Shown one piece after another: positions 1-6,083 of a stretch of DNA of 8,009 nt. The notes beneath the pieces are model-generated. The model worked only from the letters and a program-made list of their open reading frames with translations. It was not told the origin of the DNA and did not search any database. The number at the start of each line of letters is the position of its first letter. Position 1 is the first letter of the stretch. Source of the DNA: an uncultured Bacillota bacterium (lineage in GTDB: Bacteria; Bacillota; Clostridia; Caldicoprobacterales; UBA3941); the NCBI GenBank assembly GCA_937960725.1, contig CALGOY010000180.1, positions 1 to 8,009 of the forward strand, written 5' to 3'. Both the position numbers and the translations under genes were made by a program.

Positions 1-52
1 AACTAGTTCTGGCTAATTGTGAAGCAAATTAAATATATTTTTTGTATTTGCT

Positions 53-101
53 AAAATACCCTTTAGAATAAAGATTAAAGGGGATTTTCTTATTTTTGTT
101 A
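53..101 (+). terminator. probable intrinsic terminator of an upstream unit
   Basis: CCCTTTA (59-65) pairs with TAAAGGG (76-82) around a 10-base loop. The stem extends outward past one mismatch by AAAAT (53-57) pairing with ATTTT (84-88). A T-rich stretch with five consecutive Ts follows. The stem is rather AT-rich, so it may be a moderate terminator. It probably ends a gene lying to the left of the window. Confidence 0.5.
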
Positions 102-151
102 ATAGATTCTATGAAATGATGATTGGTATATTCCTAGCTAAAACTGCCTTC

Positions 152-232
152 ATTCTAAGTTTTGAACAGTTTTTCGAAGGATTAGATATACGCGATTCCA
201 AGTTTTGATAGCGTTTTTAAAGGATTTGATAT
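152..232 (+). repeat. 38-bp imperfect direct repeat, 43-bp period, ending at the -35 box
   Basis: Copy 1 is 152-189 and copy 2 is 195-232. Aligned without gaps they agree at 29 of 38 positions. The best conserved blocks are ATTCnAAGTTTTGA at the left and AAGGATTnGATAT at the right. The 43-bp period is close to four helical turns, so both copies would face the same side of the DNA. Copy 2 ends on the first base of the -35 hexamer. This is the usual arrangement of operators for AraC-type activators, which bind direct repeats next to the -35 box. A YesN-type regulator is encoded downstream at 2941-4755, so an operator role is inferred but not shown. Confidence 0.6.
206..219 (+). promoter_or_regulatory. 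cre-like site (possible CcpA binding)
   Basis: TGATAGCGTTTTTA fits the catabolite-response consensus TGWAANCGNTNWCA at 9 of 11 specified positions, with the central CG intact. It lies just upstream of the -35 box of a sugar-uptake operon, where carbon catabolite control would be expected. The match is imperfect and lies inside the direct repeat, so it could be coincidental. Confidence 0.25.
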
Positions 233-260
233 TTACAGGGGAGTATAGCGAATATATAAT
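232..260 (+). promoter_or_regulatory. sigma-A promoter of the sugar ABC transporter operon
   Basis: TTTACA (232-237) is a five-of-six -35 box and TATAAT (255-260) a perfect -10 box, separated by exactly 17 bp. Transcription would start near 267, giving a leader of about 60 bases before the ATG at 330. The operator-like direct repeat abuts the -35 box. The promoter looks intact although the genes behind it are damaged. Confidence 0.75.
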
Positions 261-272
261 GCTAGTTGTAAA

Positions 273-283
273 GGGGCGCGCCC
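273..283. other. GC-rich palindrome near the transcription start
   Basis: GGGCGCGCCC (274-283) is a perfect 10-bp palindrome of only G and C in an otherwise AT-rich leader. It lies about 7 to 17 bases after the predicted start of transcription. It could be a repressor operator in the DNA. As RNA it has almost no room for a loop and would fold poorly. It contains the 8-base AscI recognition sequence, which is rare in AT-rich DNA. No function is assigned. Confidence 0.35.
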
Positions 284-329
284 AAAAGCAAAGTCCTTAT
301 TAAAAATATAAAGGGAGGAATTTAATTAC

Positions 330-1335
330 ATGAATAAGAAGCTTCACAGAATAGTAACTCTGCTTATAACCATGGCTTTGATTATAGGGTTATTTGCAGG
401 GTGCGGAGAAAAAGCAGATCAACAGGCTAATGATAAAACCTCTGAAGAACAACAATCAGATAATACAGATCAGAATACAGAAGAAAGCAGTGAAGATACT
501 GCAGGCGGTAAAATTACAGATGAGCCTGTTACCTTGACCTATTGGTCAGCGTTAAATGGAAACGTCAGTCAAACAGCTACTAACTATGGAGATACTCCTC
601 TGTATCAAGAAATGGAAAAGCGTACATGCTAAAGTAACCGGAGATCAGGCAGCAGCTTTCATAGGATATTCTGGATCTGGAATGGGTAGATATACTCCTA
701 TGGTAAGGGAACAAAATCCTGACTTTGAACTTGTAGGAGCACCATGGCCAACGCTAAATAAAGGTGAAACTCCAATTACTGGTCAGAAGGATAACCCATA
801 CATCGGTGCAGGTTCAGTTGCAATTACAACTCAGTGCGAGAATGTAGAAGTTGCAGCAAAATGGCTAGACTATGGATATAGCGAAGAAGGACATATGCTC
901 TACAACTTCGGTATCGAAGGCGAAAGCTATGAAATGATTGATGGATATCCAACTTACACAGAAGACATGACAAACAACCCTGAAGGATTATCCATGGTTC
1001 ACGCACTATCACAGTATGTAAGATCTACTTTCAGTGGACCATTTGTTCAGGATAGAAGATATCAAGAGCAATACTTGCAACTTCCAGAGCAGGTAGCTGC
1101 GCTTGAAACATGGGGTAAGCATCAGAACTTGCTAAAGATGCCTCCTATTACTCCTACTCCTGAAGAAAGTGAAAGATTTGCTTCAATTATGAGTGAAGTA
1201 AGCACCTATGTAGATGAGATGTTCTTAAAATTTGTAATGGGTCAGGAGTCTCTTGATAAATTCGATGACTATGTAGAGCAAATCAAGAAAATGAATATCG
1301 AAGAAGCTATCCAAATACAACATTTTAAGATTTAG
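330..1335 (+). pseudogene. sugar ABC transporter substrate-binding lipoprotein, internally deleted and frameshifted
   Basis: In intact form this would be a membrane-anchored LplA/YtcQ-type lipoprotein that captures an oligosaccharide outside the cell for the permeases encoded next. Residues 1-24 form a signal peptide ending at a lipobox-like LFAG before Cys25. A low-complexity Glu/Asp/Ser/Thr/Gln linker runs to about residue 60, followed by the start of the mature domain (VTLTYWSALNGN). That frame ends with TAA at 630-632, just after MEKRT. From about 628 a different frame carries the C-terminal half of the same family (GYSGSGMGRYTP, GAPWPT, GAGSVAITT, AAKWLDYGYSEEG) to a stop at 1333-1335. 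About 335 residues remain of a family usually 500-560 long, so roughly 200 central residues seem lost. The ATG follows AAGGGAGG at 311-318. The substrate is unknown; the nearby arabinofuranosidase only hints at arabinosides. A misassembly is the main alternative. Confidence 0.85.
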
Positions 1336-1343
1336 CAAAGGGC

Positions 1344-1350
1344 AAGGAGG
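1344..1350 (+). promoter_or_regulatory. ribosome binding site deciding a GTG start at 1360
   Basis: AAGGAGG lies 9 bases before GTG 1360. It is the only strong Shine-Dalgarno sequence near the start of the first permease. It places the real start upstream of the A7 frameshift rather than at ATG 1422, which has no such site in front of it. Confidence 0.75.
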
Positions 1351-1359
1351 AATATAATT

Positions 1360-2381
1360 GTGGCAAGGGCAGAAAGCAAAGTGAATGCAACAAGGGCTGT
1401 TAAAAAAATAGCTATGGCTCTATGCTCGTTAAAGATTTCAAGAAAAATAAGCTTATTTATTTAATGGCATTGCCTGTATTAGCCTATTATATAATTTTTC
1501 ACTATGGGCCAATGTATGGCGTAATTATTGCCTTTAAAAATTTTAGTCCGGGTAGGGGAATATTGGGAAGCTCCTGGGTCGGTTTTCAGTGGTTCAAAGA
1601 TTTCTTTAGCAGCTATTATTTTGGAAGATTGCTAAGGAATACCGTGCTTATTAATGTCTTGAACCTTATTTTTTCATTTCCAGCTCCTATAATTCTTGCT
1701 TTGCTTTTAAATGAATTAAGGCATGAAAGATTTAAGAAGACAGTTCAAACTGTAAGTTATCTACCTCACTTTATATCACTGGTAGTTATATGCGGTATGA
1801 TTCATGATTTTACTGCGCGGGATGGAATAATTAACGATATCGTTGAATGGTTTGGCGGAGAACGGAAGACTATGCTATTAGAGCCGGGATTATTTAGGCC
1901 AATTTATATAATCTCTGGTATTTGGCAGAATGTAGGTTGGGATTCTATAATTTATTTAGCTGCTTTATCTAGCATCGACCAGGAACTTTATGAAGCTGCT
2001 GTAATTGATGGGGCAAATAGATGGAAGCAAACCCTGCATATTACTTTACCTGGGATTCTCCCTACAATTGTAATCTTGCTTATTATGCGGATCGGAGCTA
2101 TGATGAATGTAGGGCATGAGAAGATCATCCTTCTGTATAATTCTAATATTTATGAAACAGCAGATGTCATATCTACTTTTGTTTATCGGAAAGGACTCTC
2201 GCAGGCTAACTATAGCTATAGTGCGGCTGTTGGATTATTTAATTCAATAGTTAATTTTGTTTTAATTATACTGGCTAACTGGTTTAGTCGCAAGGCAACT
2301 GAAATAAGTTTGTGGCAGGGGGAAAGAGAATGGTTATTAGAAGAAGCACTGGAGAGAGGATATTTGATGCTTTTAACATAA
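1360..2381 (+). pseudogene. sugar ABC transporter permease, LplB type, with a one-base frameshift near the start
   Basis: This is an inner-membrane subunit of a carbohydrate importer (MalF/LplB side, binding-protein-dependent permease family). From GTG 1360 the first 16 codons begin MARAESKVNATRAVKK. The frame then breaks in an A7 tract (1402-1408) and reaches TAA at 1462. The frame holding the rest reads NSYGSMLVKDFKKNKL from the same tract, which fits the usual N-terminus if one A is missing. About six hydrophobic segments follow, plus the ATPase-contacting EAA loop (YEAAVIDGANRWKQTLHITLP, about residues 190-210 counted from ATG 1422). The family usually ends at SLW. Here TGG is followed by CAG and the frame runs 21 more codons to 2381, overlapping the next gene by 52 bp. 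Translation from ATG 1422 would lose only the short cytoplasmic tail, so some function is possible. The gene begins 25 bp after the lipoprotein gene. Confidence 0.8.
2317..2323 (+). promoter_or_regulatory. ribosome binding site deciding the ATG 2330 start
   Basis: AGGGGGA lies 6 bases before ATG 2330. It selects the protein start MVIRRSTGER over the in-frame GTG at 2312, for which the purine-rich run would lie inside the coding sequence. Confidence 0.6.
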
Positions 2382-2735
2382 TATTCATGATATTACTAAT
2401 GGTAGTAACACTTTATCCTTTGTTATATGTAGTTTTTGCATCGGTAAGTACTCCGTCCGTATTAGTGCAGCATCGTGGGTTGCTGTTAAAGCCATTGGGA
2501 TTTGAAACAGGATCTTATGGTTTAGTTTTTAAGAACCCTATGATTCCTAAAGGTTATCTTAATACACTATTTATAGTTACTGATGACGGGTATTGGCGGT
2601 ATGGATCAGGAACCGGTTGCGGAGACAGTAAAGTATGCTACTATCGTAGTTGCTACCCTGCCGATATTGTTCATATATCCATTCCTTCAGAAATATTTTG
2701 TAAAAGGAGTTATGATCGGAGCTATAAAGGGATAA
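2330..2735 (+). pseudogene. second sugar ABC transporter permease, YtcP/LplC type, central part deleted
   Basis: Intact, this would be the partner permease of the importer (MalG/YtcP side). The first 84 residues are typical: a basic start MVIRRSTGER, a first membrane helix at about 11-38, and SVSTPSVLVQHRG, ending at YLNTLFIVT (codon 2579-2581). After that the frame becomes nonsense. The true C-terminal 50 residues occur in another frame from 2583 to the TAA at 2733-2735, including PVAETVKYATIVVATLPIL and ending YFVKGVMIGAIKG. About 134 residues remain of a family usually near 295. The missing part includes the central membrane helices and the EAA loop that couples to the ATPase, so the product cannot work as a permease. 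The frame joined to the N-terminal half reads on to 2782 without family resemblance. No ATPase gene is present, as is common for this transporter class, which shares MsmX-type ATPases. Confidence 0.85.
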
Positions 2736-2784
2736 AAGCGATTTGGAAGCTTTATAAATTTAAGCAGATTAATGTCGAATGAAT

Positions 2785-2830
2785 TACCCTAGGCTATATA
2801 TGTAGTAGTCTAGGGTATTGTTGTTTATAT
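2785..2830 (+). terminator. intrinsic terminator after the transporter operon
   Basis: TACCCTAG (2785-2792) pairs perfectly with CTAGGGTA (2810-2817). The stem continues inward to about 13 pairs including wobbles, around a 7-base loop. TTGTTGTTT follows. It separates the transporter operon from the regulator gene, which has its own promoter. Confidence 0.8.
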
Positions 2831-2849
2831 TAGAAAAGTAGAGTAGTAA

Positions 2850-2878
2850 TTGTCATTCAATAATAAATGTGATATAAT
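2850..2878 (+). promoter_or_regulatory. extended -10 sigma-A promoter of the AraC-type regulator gene
   Basis: TTGTCA (2850-2855) is a five-of-six -35 box. A perfect TATAAT (2873-2878) follows after 17 bp and is preceded by TGA, giving an extended -10 (TGnTATAAT). Transcription would start near 2885, about 55 bases before the preferred start codon. Confidence 0.75.
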
Positions 2879-2927
2879 CGCAGATATGACAAATTATATA
2901 AAATAGGATTTATGGGATGAAAAGTTT

Positions 2928-2934
2928 ATGGAGG
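2928..2934 (+). promoter_or_regulatory. ribosome binding site deciding the ATG 2941 start
   Basis: ATGGAGG ends 6 bases before ATG 2941. The in-frame ATG at 2917 has only a weak TAGGA before it. Starting at 2941 gives MTLRKYIKNYKF, a short basic N-terminus directly before the first membrane helix, as expected for this family. Confidence 0.6.
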
Positions 2935-2940
2935 CAAAAA

Positions 2941-4755
2941 ATGACCCTACGGAAATATATAAAGAACTATAAATTTGTAAAAAATAGAAGCATACTAATC
3001 TCATGGTTAATTTCCTATATATCGATACTTTTAATACCTATCATTATCAGCGGTTTTGTTTATAGGGAATCAACTAAAATAGTGGAGAGGGAAATTAACA
3101 ATAATAATGTCATCATGCTAAGGCAGATTCAGGGGATTATAGATAAGAAGATGGCCGATGTAGAGCGGTTAAGTCTTCAAGTTGCATGGAACCCCAAATT
3201 GAAGCCTCTTTTTTATAATACTAAACCTGTGGGCGCCCGCGAGCGTTTTAATATTGCGCAGGTACAAAAAGATCTTTTTATATATAAAGTGGCTAATGGC
3301 TATATCGATGAGCTATATGTTTATCTGCATGGTAGCGATATGGTTGTAAGCTCTAGTACATCCTATGATATGGATTAATTGCAGGGTATATTGAGAAGTA
3401 GTGAAAAAATCAATGCTGAACAATTTAAGGAATTATCTAAACAACAGTGGATGCACTCATTTACTACTATGAATATTTGGAAAGGAACGGAATATGAAGT
3501 TCCAGCTATTGCCTATATTCAGTCACTACCTTATGGAATTAATAATAAAATTCAAGCAACCATGCTTATATTATTAGATCATGATACTATTTTAGATGGA
3601 ATATCGAGCATTGAAGAATTGAAACAGGGAATTTTTTGGATACTAGATGAAAAAAACCAAGTTGTAGCTACTACTGGATGGGATAGCAATCTTCTAAGTG
3701 TAGATTATAACGAATTTGAAAATAATAAGCTGGGGACATCGGATCAAATTGTTCCCATTGATGAGGCTCTTTCTATGTATGGGATTCAATTGATTGGAAA
3801 GAAATACCTTGGACTAGTTACAGAAGTTGATGATATGATGGCCTGTTTAGTTAATGTGGATGAACAGGATGGGGAAAAGATTGAAGAAGAGTTGACACAG
3901 ATGGCTGCCCAAATCCAATCGGTTATTAGGGATAATTTTTATATCCAAGTAACTATTTCAGTTGGAGGTATTCATGAAACTATTGTTGGGATTCCGAAGT
4001 CCTATCAAGAAGCACAGGAAGCTATGGAATACAGGATGGTAATGGGCAGTGGGCGAATAATACGCTACAACGAGATAGAAAATCCGAGCAACCGCTATGA
4101 TTATCCACTGAAAATAGAGCAGCAGTTGATTAATTCTATAAAATTAGGAAATTTTAAAACCGCAAAAAGCATTATAAACGATGTATTCGAAGGCCACTTT
4201 TCTGATGGGATGCCCTCCATCGAAATGACGAAATGTTTGCTTTTTGATTTAATGAACACTATGATAAAAGCGTTAAATGATATAAATTCACCCGATAGCG
4301 TTTCTTTCATTGAAGAACTAAATCCTATAGCTAGGCTATTGGATTCCAATACAGTAGATGAAATGAAATACAATATGATGGATATTCTAAAAAGGGTTTG
4401 TGATCACATTGAATCTAGCAAGAAAGATCGCAATCAGAAAATAATTGAGCAAATTATATCAATTATAAAAAACAGCTATGCAGGTCCTAATCTGAGCATA
4501 ACCTATATAGCTGGCCAAATCGGGTTGACAGGACCCTATATTTCTAAAATGTTTAAAGATCAGATGGGTGAAGGCATCCAAGATTATATTAATAAGATAA
4601 GGCTAAAACAGGCGAAAAAATTGTTATTGGAGCAAAATCTCAATCTTGAACAAACAGCAAACAAAGTCGGATATTCCAACAGCAATGCGCTGATTAGAGT
4701 TTTTAAGAAATACGAGGGAGTTACCCCTGGCCAATTTAGAGATATGAATCGGTGA
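2941..4755 (+). pseudogene. membrane-bound AraC-family regulator (YesN type), interrupted by an in-frame stop and lacking its second membrane helix
   Basis: Such regulators sense a sugar-linked signal outside the membrane and activate a neighbouring transporter operon. The N-terminal piece (2941-3378) has a basic start, a membrane helix at about residues 18-36 (ILISWLISYISILLIPIIIS) and the beginning of an extracytoplasmic sensor. TAA at 3376-3378 interrupts it and the same frame continues to 4755. The second piece carries the rest of the sensor, a degenerate GGDEF-like region (TEVDDMMACLVN, VTISVGG, SYQEAQEAMEYR) and a complete C-terminal double helix-turn-helix over its last 100 residues (ITYIAGQIGLTGPYISKMFK; LEQTANKVGYSNSNALIRVFKK). 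The usual second membrane helix and linker between sensor and cytoplasm are absent near 3757-3825: IVPI runs straight into DEALSMYGIQLI. About 604 residues remain against roughly 750. A TTG follows the stop directly but has no ribosome binding site. DNA binding could survive in the C-terminal piece only if it is translated. Confidence 0.85.
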
Positions 4756-4834
4756 GTTTTTGAAAATTTCGGCTCTAGATCCCAGGGCTTGTATATTTTT
4801 GCTTTTATTGAGGTATTCATAAATAAATGAGGAA

Positions 4835-4840
4835 TATAAT
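4835..4840 (+). promoter_or_regulatory. possible -10 box for degV
   Basis: TATAAT lies about 52 bases before the degV start codon. I found no acceptable -35 box at 16-18 bp upstream; the nearest, TTGAGG at 4808-4813, is 21 bp away. I also saw no clear terminator after the AraC-type gene, so readthrough from it remains possible. Confidence 0.3.
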
Positions 4841-4892
4841 ATAGGTAAGAATTTTGAACGATTTTAAAGAAATAAGTTGAAGGAGATAGATT

Positions 4893-5720
4893 ATGAATAA
4901 TATTCAAATTGTTACGGATAGTACAGCATATTTCCCAAGGGAAGAGGCAGAAAAGCGCAACATTAAGATTATTCCTCTTTCTGTAAATTTTTGCGGAGAA
5001 GCGGCTAGCGAAGGATTTCCTGGGGAGTTTGAGCAATTTTTTGAGAAGTTAAAGACGTCTCAGGAGTTTCCTACAACATCTCAGCCTTCAACAGATGCAT
5101 TTGTCAGAGTTTTTGAGGAGGCGATAAGCGAAGGAAAAGAAGTTATTGCTATACTGATATCCTCAAAACTTAGCGGCACCTATAATAATGCATGCATGGC
5201 GGCTTCTATGCTGTCAACTGATAAAATCAGTATAGTGGACTCAGAAACCAGCGTATCTAACCTTCGATTTTTGGTAGAGATAGCCTGGGAGTTAGCGCAA
5301 GAAGGAAAGTCCCGCCATGAAATTGTTGATGCTATTGAGAAAGAAAAAGAAAAAGCGGGGATTCGGCTGACAGTAGACAATTTAGATTATCTAAGAAAAG
5401 GTGGTCGCTTAACAGGAGCCCAGGCCTTTGTCGGCACCATGCTCAACATCAAGCCTGTTATTGGCCTTAGTGAAGGTAAGCTAATTCCAATAGAAAAAGT
5501 CAGGGGAAAGAAAAAAGCTATTAAAAGCATGATATCTAGCATTCCTGATAACGTTAAGAGGATAAGCATTTGTCATATATTGAATATGGAGGAAGCAGAG
5601 GAGCTTAAACAAATATTACAAGAGAAATATCCGAACGCATCTGTTTCTATAGATGAGGTAGGTCCTGTAATTGGCTCCCATTTAGGACCGAAAGCAATAG
5701 GTATATGCTATAAATGGTAA
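4893..5720 (+). CDS. DegV family fatty-acid-binding protein
   Basis: DegV proteins bind a fatty acid in a pocket between two domains; in Firmicutes, FakB members present it to the kinase FakA for phospholipid synthesis. The 275-residue length is normal and the family signatures occur in order: IVTDSTAYFP near the N-terminus (Asp9, Ser10, Thr11), PTTSQPS at 60-66, SSKLSGTYNNA at 90-100, VDSETS at 115-120, LDYLRKGGRLTG at 164-175, NIKPVIGLSEGKL at 185-197 and GSHLGPKAIGI at 261-271. The ATG follows AAGGAG at 4880-4885. It is intact, unlike the four genes before it, and has no evident functional tie to sugar uptake. It ends at a strong terminator. Which fatty acid it binds, and whether it acts as a FakB, cannot be read from the sequence. 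Confidence 0.92.
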   Translation: MNNIQIVTDSTAYFPREEAEKRNIKIIPLSVNFCGEAASEGFPGEFEQFFEKLKTSQEFPTTSQPSTDAFVRVFEEAISEGKEVIAILISSKLSGTYNNACMAASMLSTDKISIVDSETSVSNLRFLVEIAWELAQEGKSRHEIVDAIEKEKEKAGIRLTVDNLDYLRKGGRLTGAQAFVGTMLNIKPVIGLSEGKLIPIEKVRGKKKAIKSMISSIPDNVKRISICHILNMEEAEELKQILQEKYPNASVSIDEVGPVIGSHLGPKAIGICYKW

Positions 5721-5768
5721 AAAACGCCACCAGATCCTTAGCAAGGATCGCGGTGGCATAATTTTTTT
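5719..5768. terminator. bidirectional terminator between convergent genes
   Basis: GCCACC (5726-5731) pairs with GGTGGC (5752-5757). Inside, after a small internal loop, GATCCTT (5733-5739) pairs with AAGGATC (5743-5749) around a three-base loop. Seven Ts follow on the plus strand (5762-5768) and a run of As precedes the stem (5719-5724), giving Us on the minus strand. It can end degV and also the minus-strand unit that finishes at 5779. Confidence 0.9.
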
Positions 5769-5778
5769 GTCTTAGGAT

Positions 5779-6048
5779 TTACCATTTCCGCTGTCCTGGG
5801 AAAGGACAGTAGGAATCCTTTCCCAGGGCTCTGGCGTGAACCAGACATCCACAATGCTGGCAAGTAGTGCCGTATTCCAATGAAGAGCAGCTTTTACATA
5901 TTTCTAGCCTTTTTTGGTACACTTCTTTCGAAACCGCTTGAGCTTCATCTATAAGCGTTTGCTTTAATTTTTCATAGGTTTCATCAATCGCTACCCAAAC
6001 TGAGGCTGAACAACCCTTACATAATTTATCTTGACTTTTGCTATTCAT
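5779..6048 (-). CDS. small Cys-rich zinc-ribbon-like protein (resembles DUF6171)
   Basis: This 89-residue protein has no signal peptide or membrane helix and is probably cytoplasmic. It has eight cysteines: a CKGC pair at 10-13, CKSC at 51-54, CQHCGC at 63-68 and Cys81 in a terminal CPFPGQRKW. Between the first and second groups lies a predicted helical, charged stretch (about 20-48). The layout suggests one or two metal sites, most likely zinc, and recalls the uncharacterised DUF6171 family of Firmicutes, an identification made from memory. The start is preceded by AGGA about 12 bases upstream. It begins 35 bp after the arabinofuranosidase stop with no terminator seen between, so the two are probably cotranscribed. 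Its function is unknown, and the neighbour may be accidental, since many such small proteins sit next to unrelated genes. Confidence 0.8.
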   Translation of the reverse strand: MNSKSQDKLCKGCSASVWVAIDETYEKLKQTLIDEAQAVSKEVYQKRLEICKSCSSLEYGTTCQHCGCLVHARALGKDSYCPFPGQRKW

Positions 6049-6083
6049 ATAACAACAGTCCTTTTTTAGTATTAGTGCTATTA

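Larger units (their letters stand above)
1..329. other. intergenic region upstream of the sugar transporter operon
   Basis: No convincing coding frame is present. The stretch is AT-rich and holds, in order, a hairpin terminator, a 38-bp imperfect direct repeat, a sigma-A promoter, a GC-rich palindrome and the ribosome binding site of the binding-protein gene (AAGGGAGG at 311-318). Nothing recognisable as an RNA gene or riboswitch was seen. The left end probably belongs to the tail of a neighbouring unit. Confidence 0.7.

Noticed and set aside
824..1012. Minus-strand open frame inside the lipoprotein remnant
   Set aside because: It is antisense to a recognisable protein segment and has no start signals.
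2583..2735. Separate small membrane protein of 50 residues starting MTGIGGMDQE
   Set aside because: The sequence is the exact type of C-terminus found in YtcP-like permeases and lacks a ribosome binding site, so it is the tail of the broken permease rather than a new gene.
4770..4800. Possible terminator after the regulator gene
   Set aside because: The GGCTC/GGGCTT stretch allows only about four base pairs and the following T-run is interrupted, so it is not supportable as a hairpin terminator.
4584..5036. Minus-strand open frame of 150 codons spanning the regulator end and degV start
   Set aside because: It runs across two recognised plus-strand genes and their intergenic region, and its translation has no recognisable domain.
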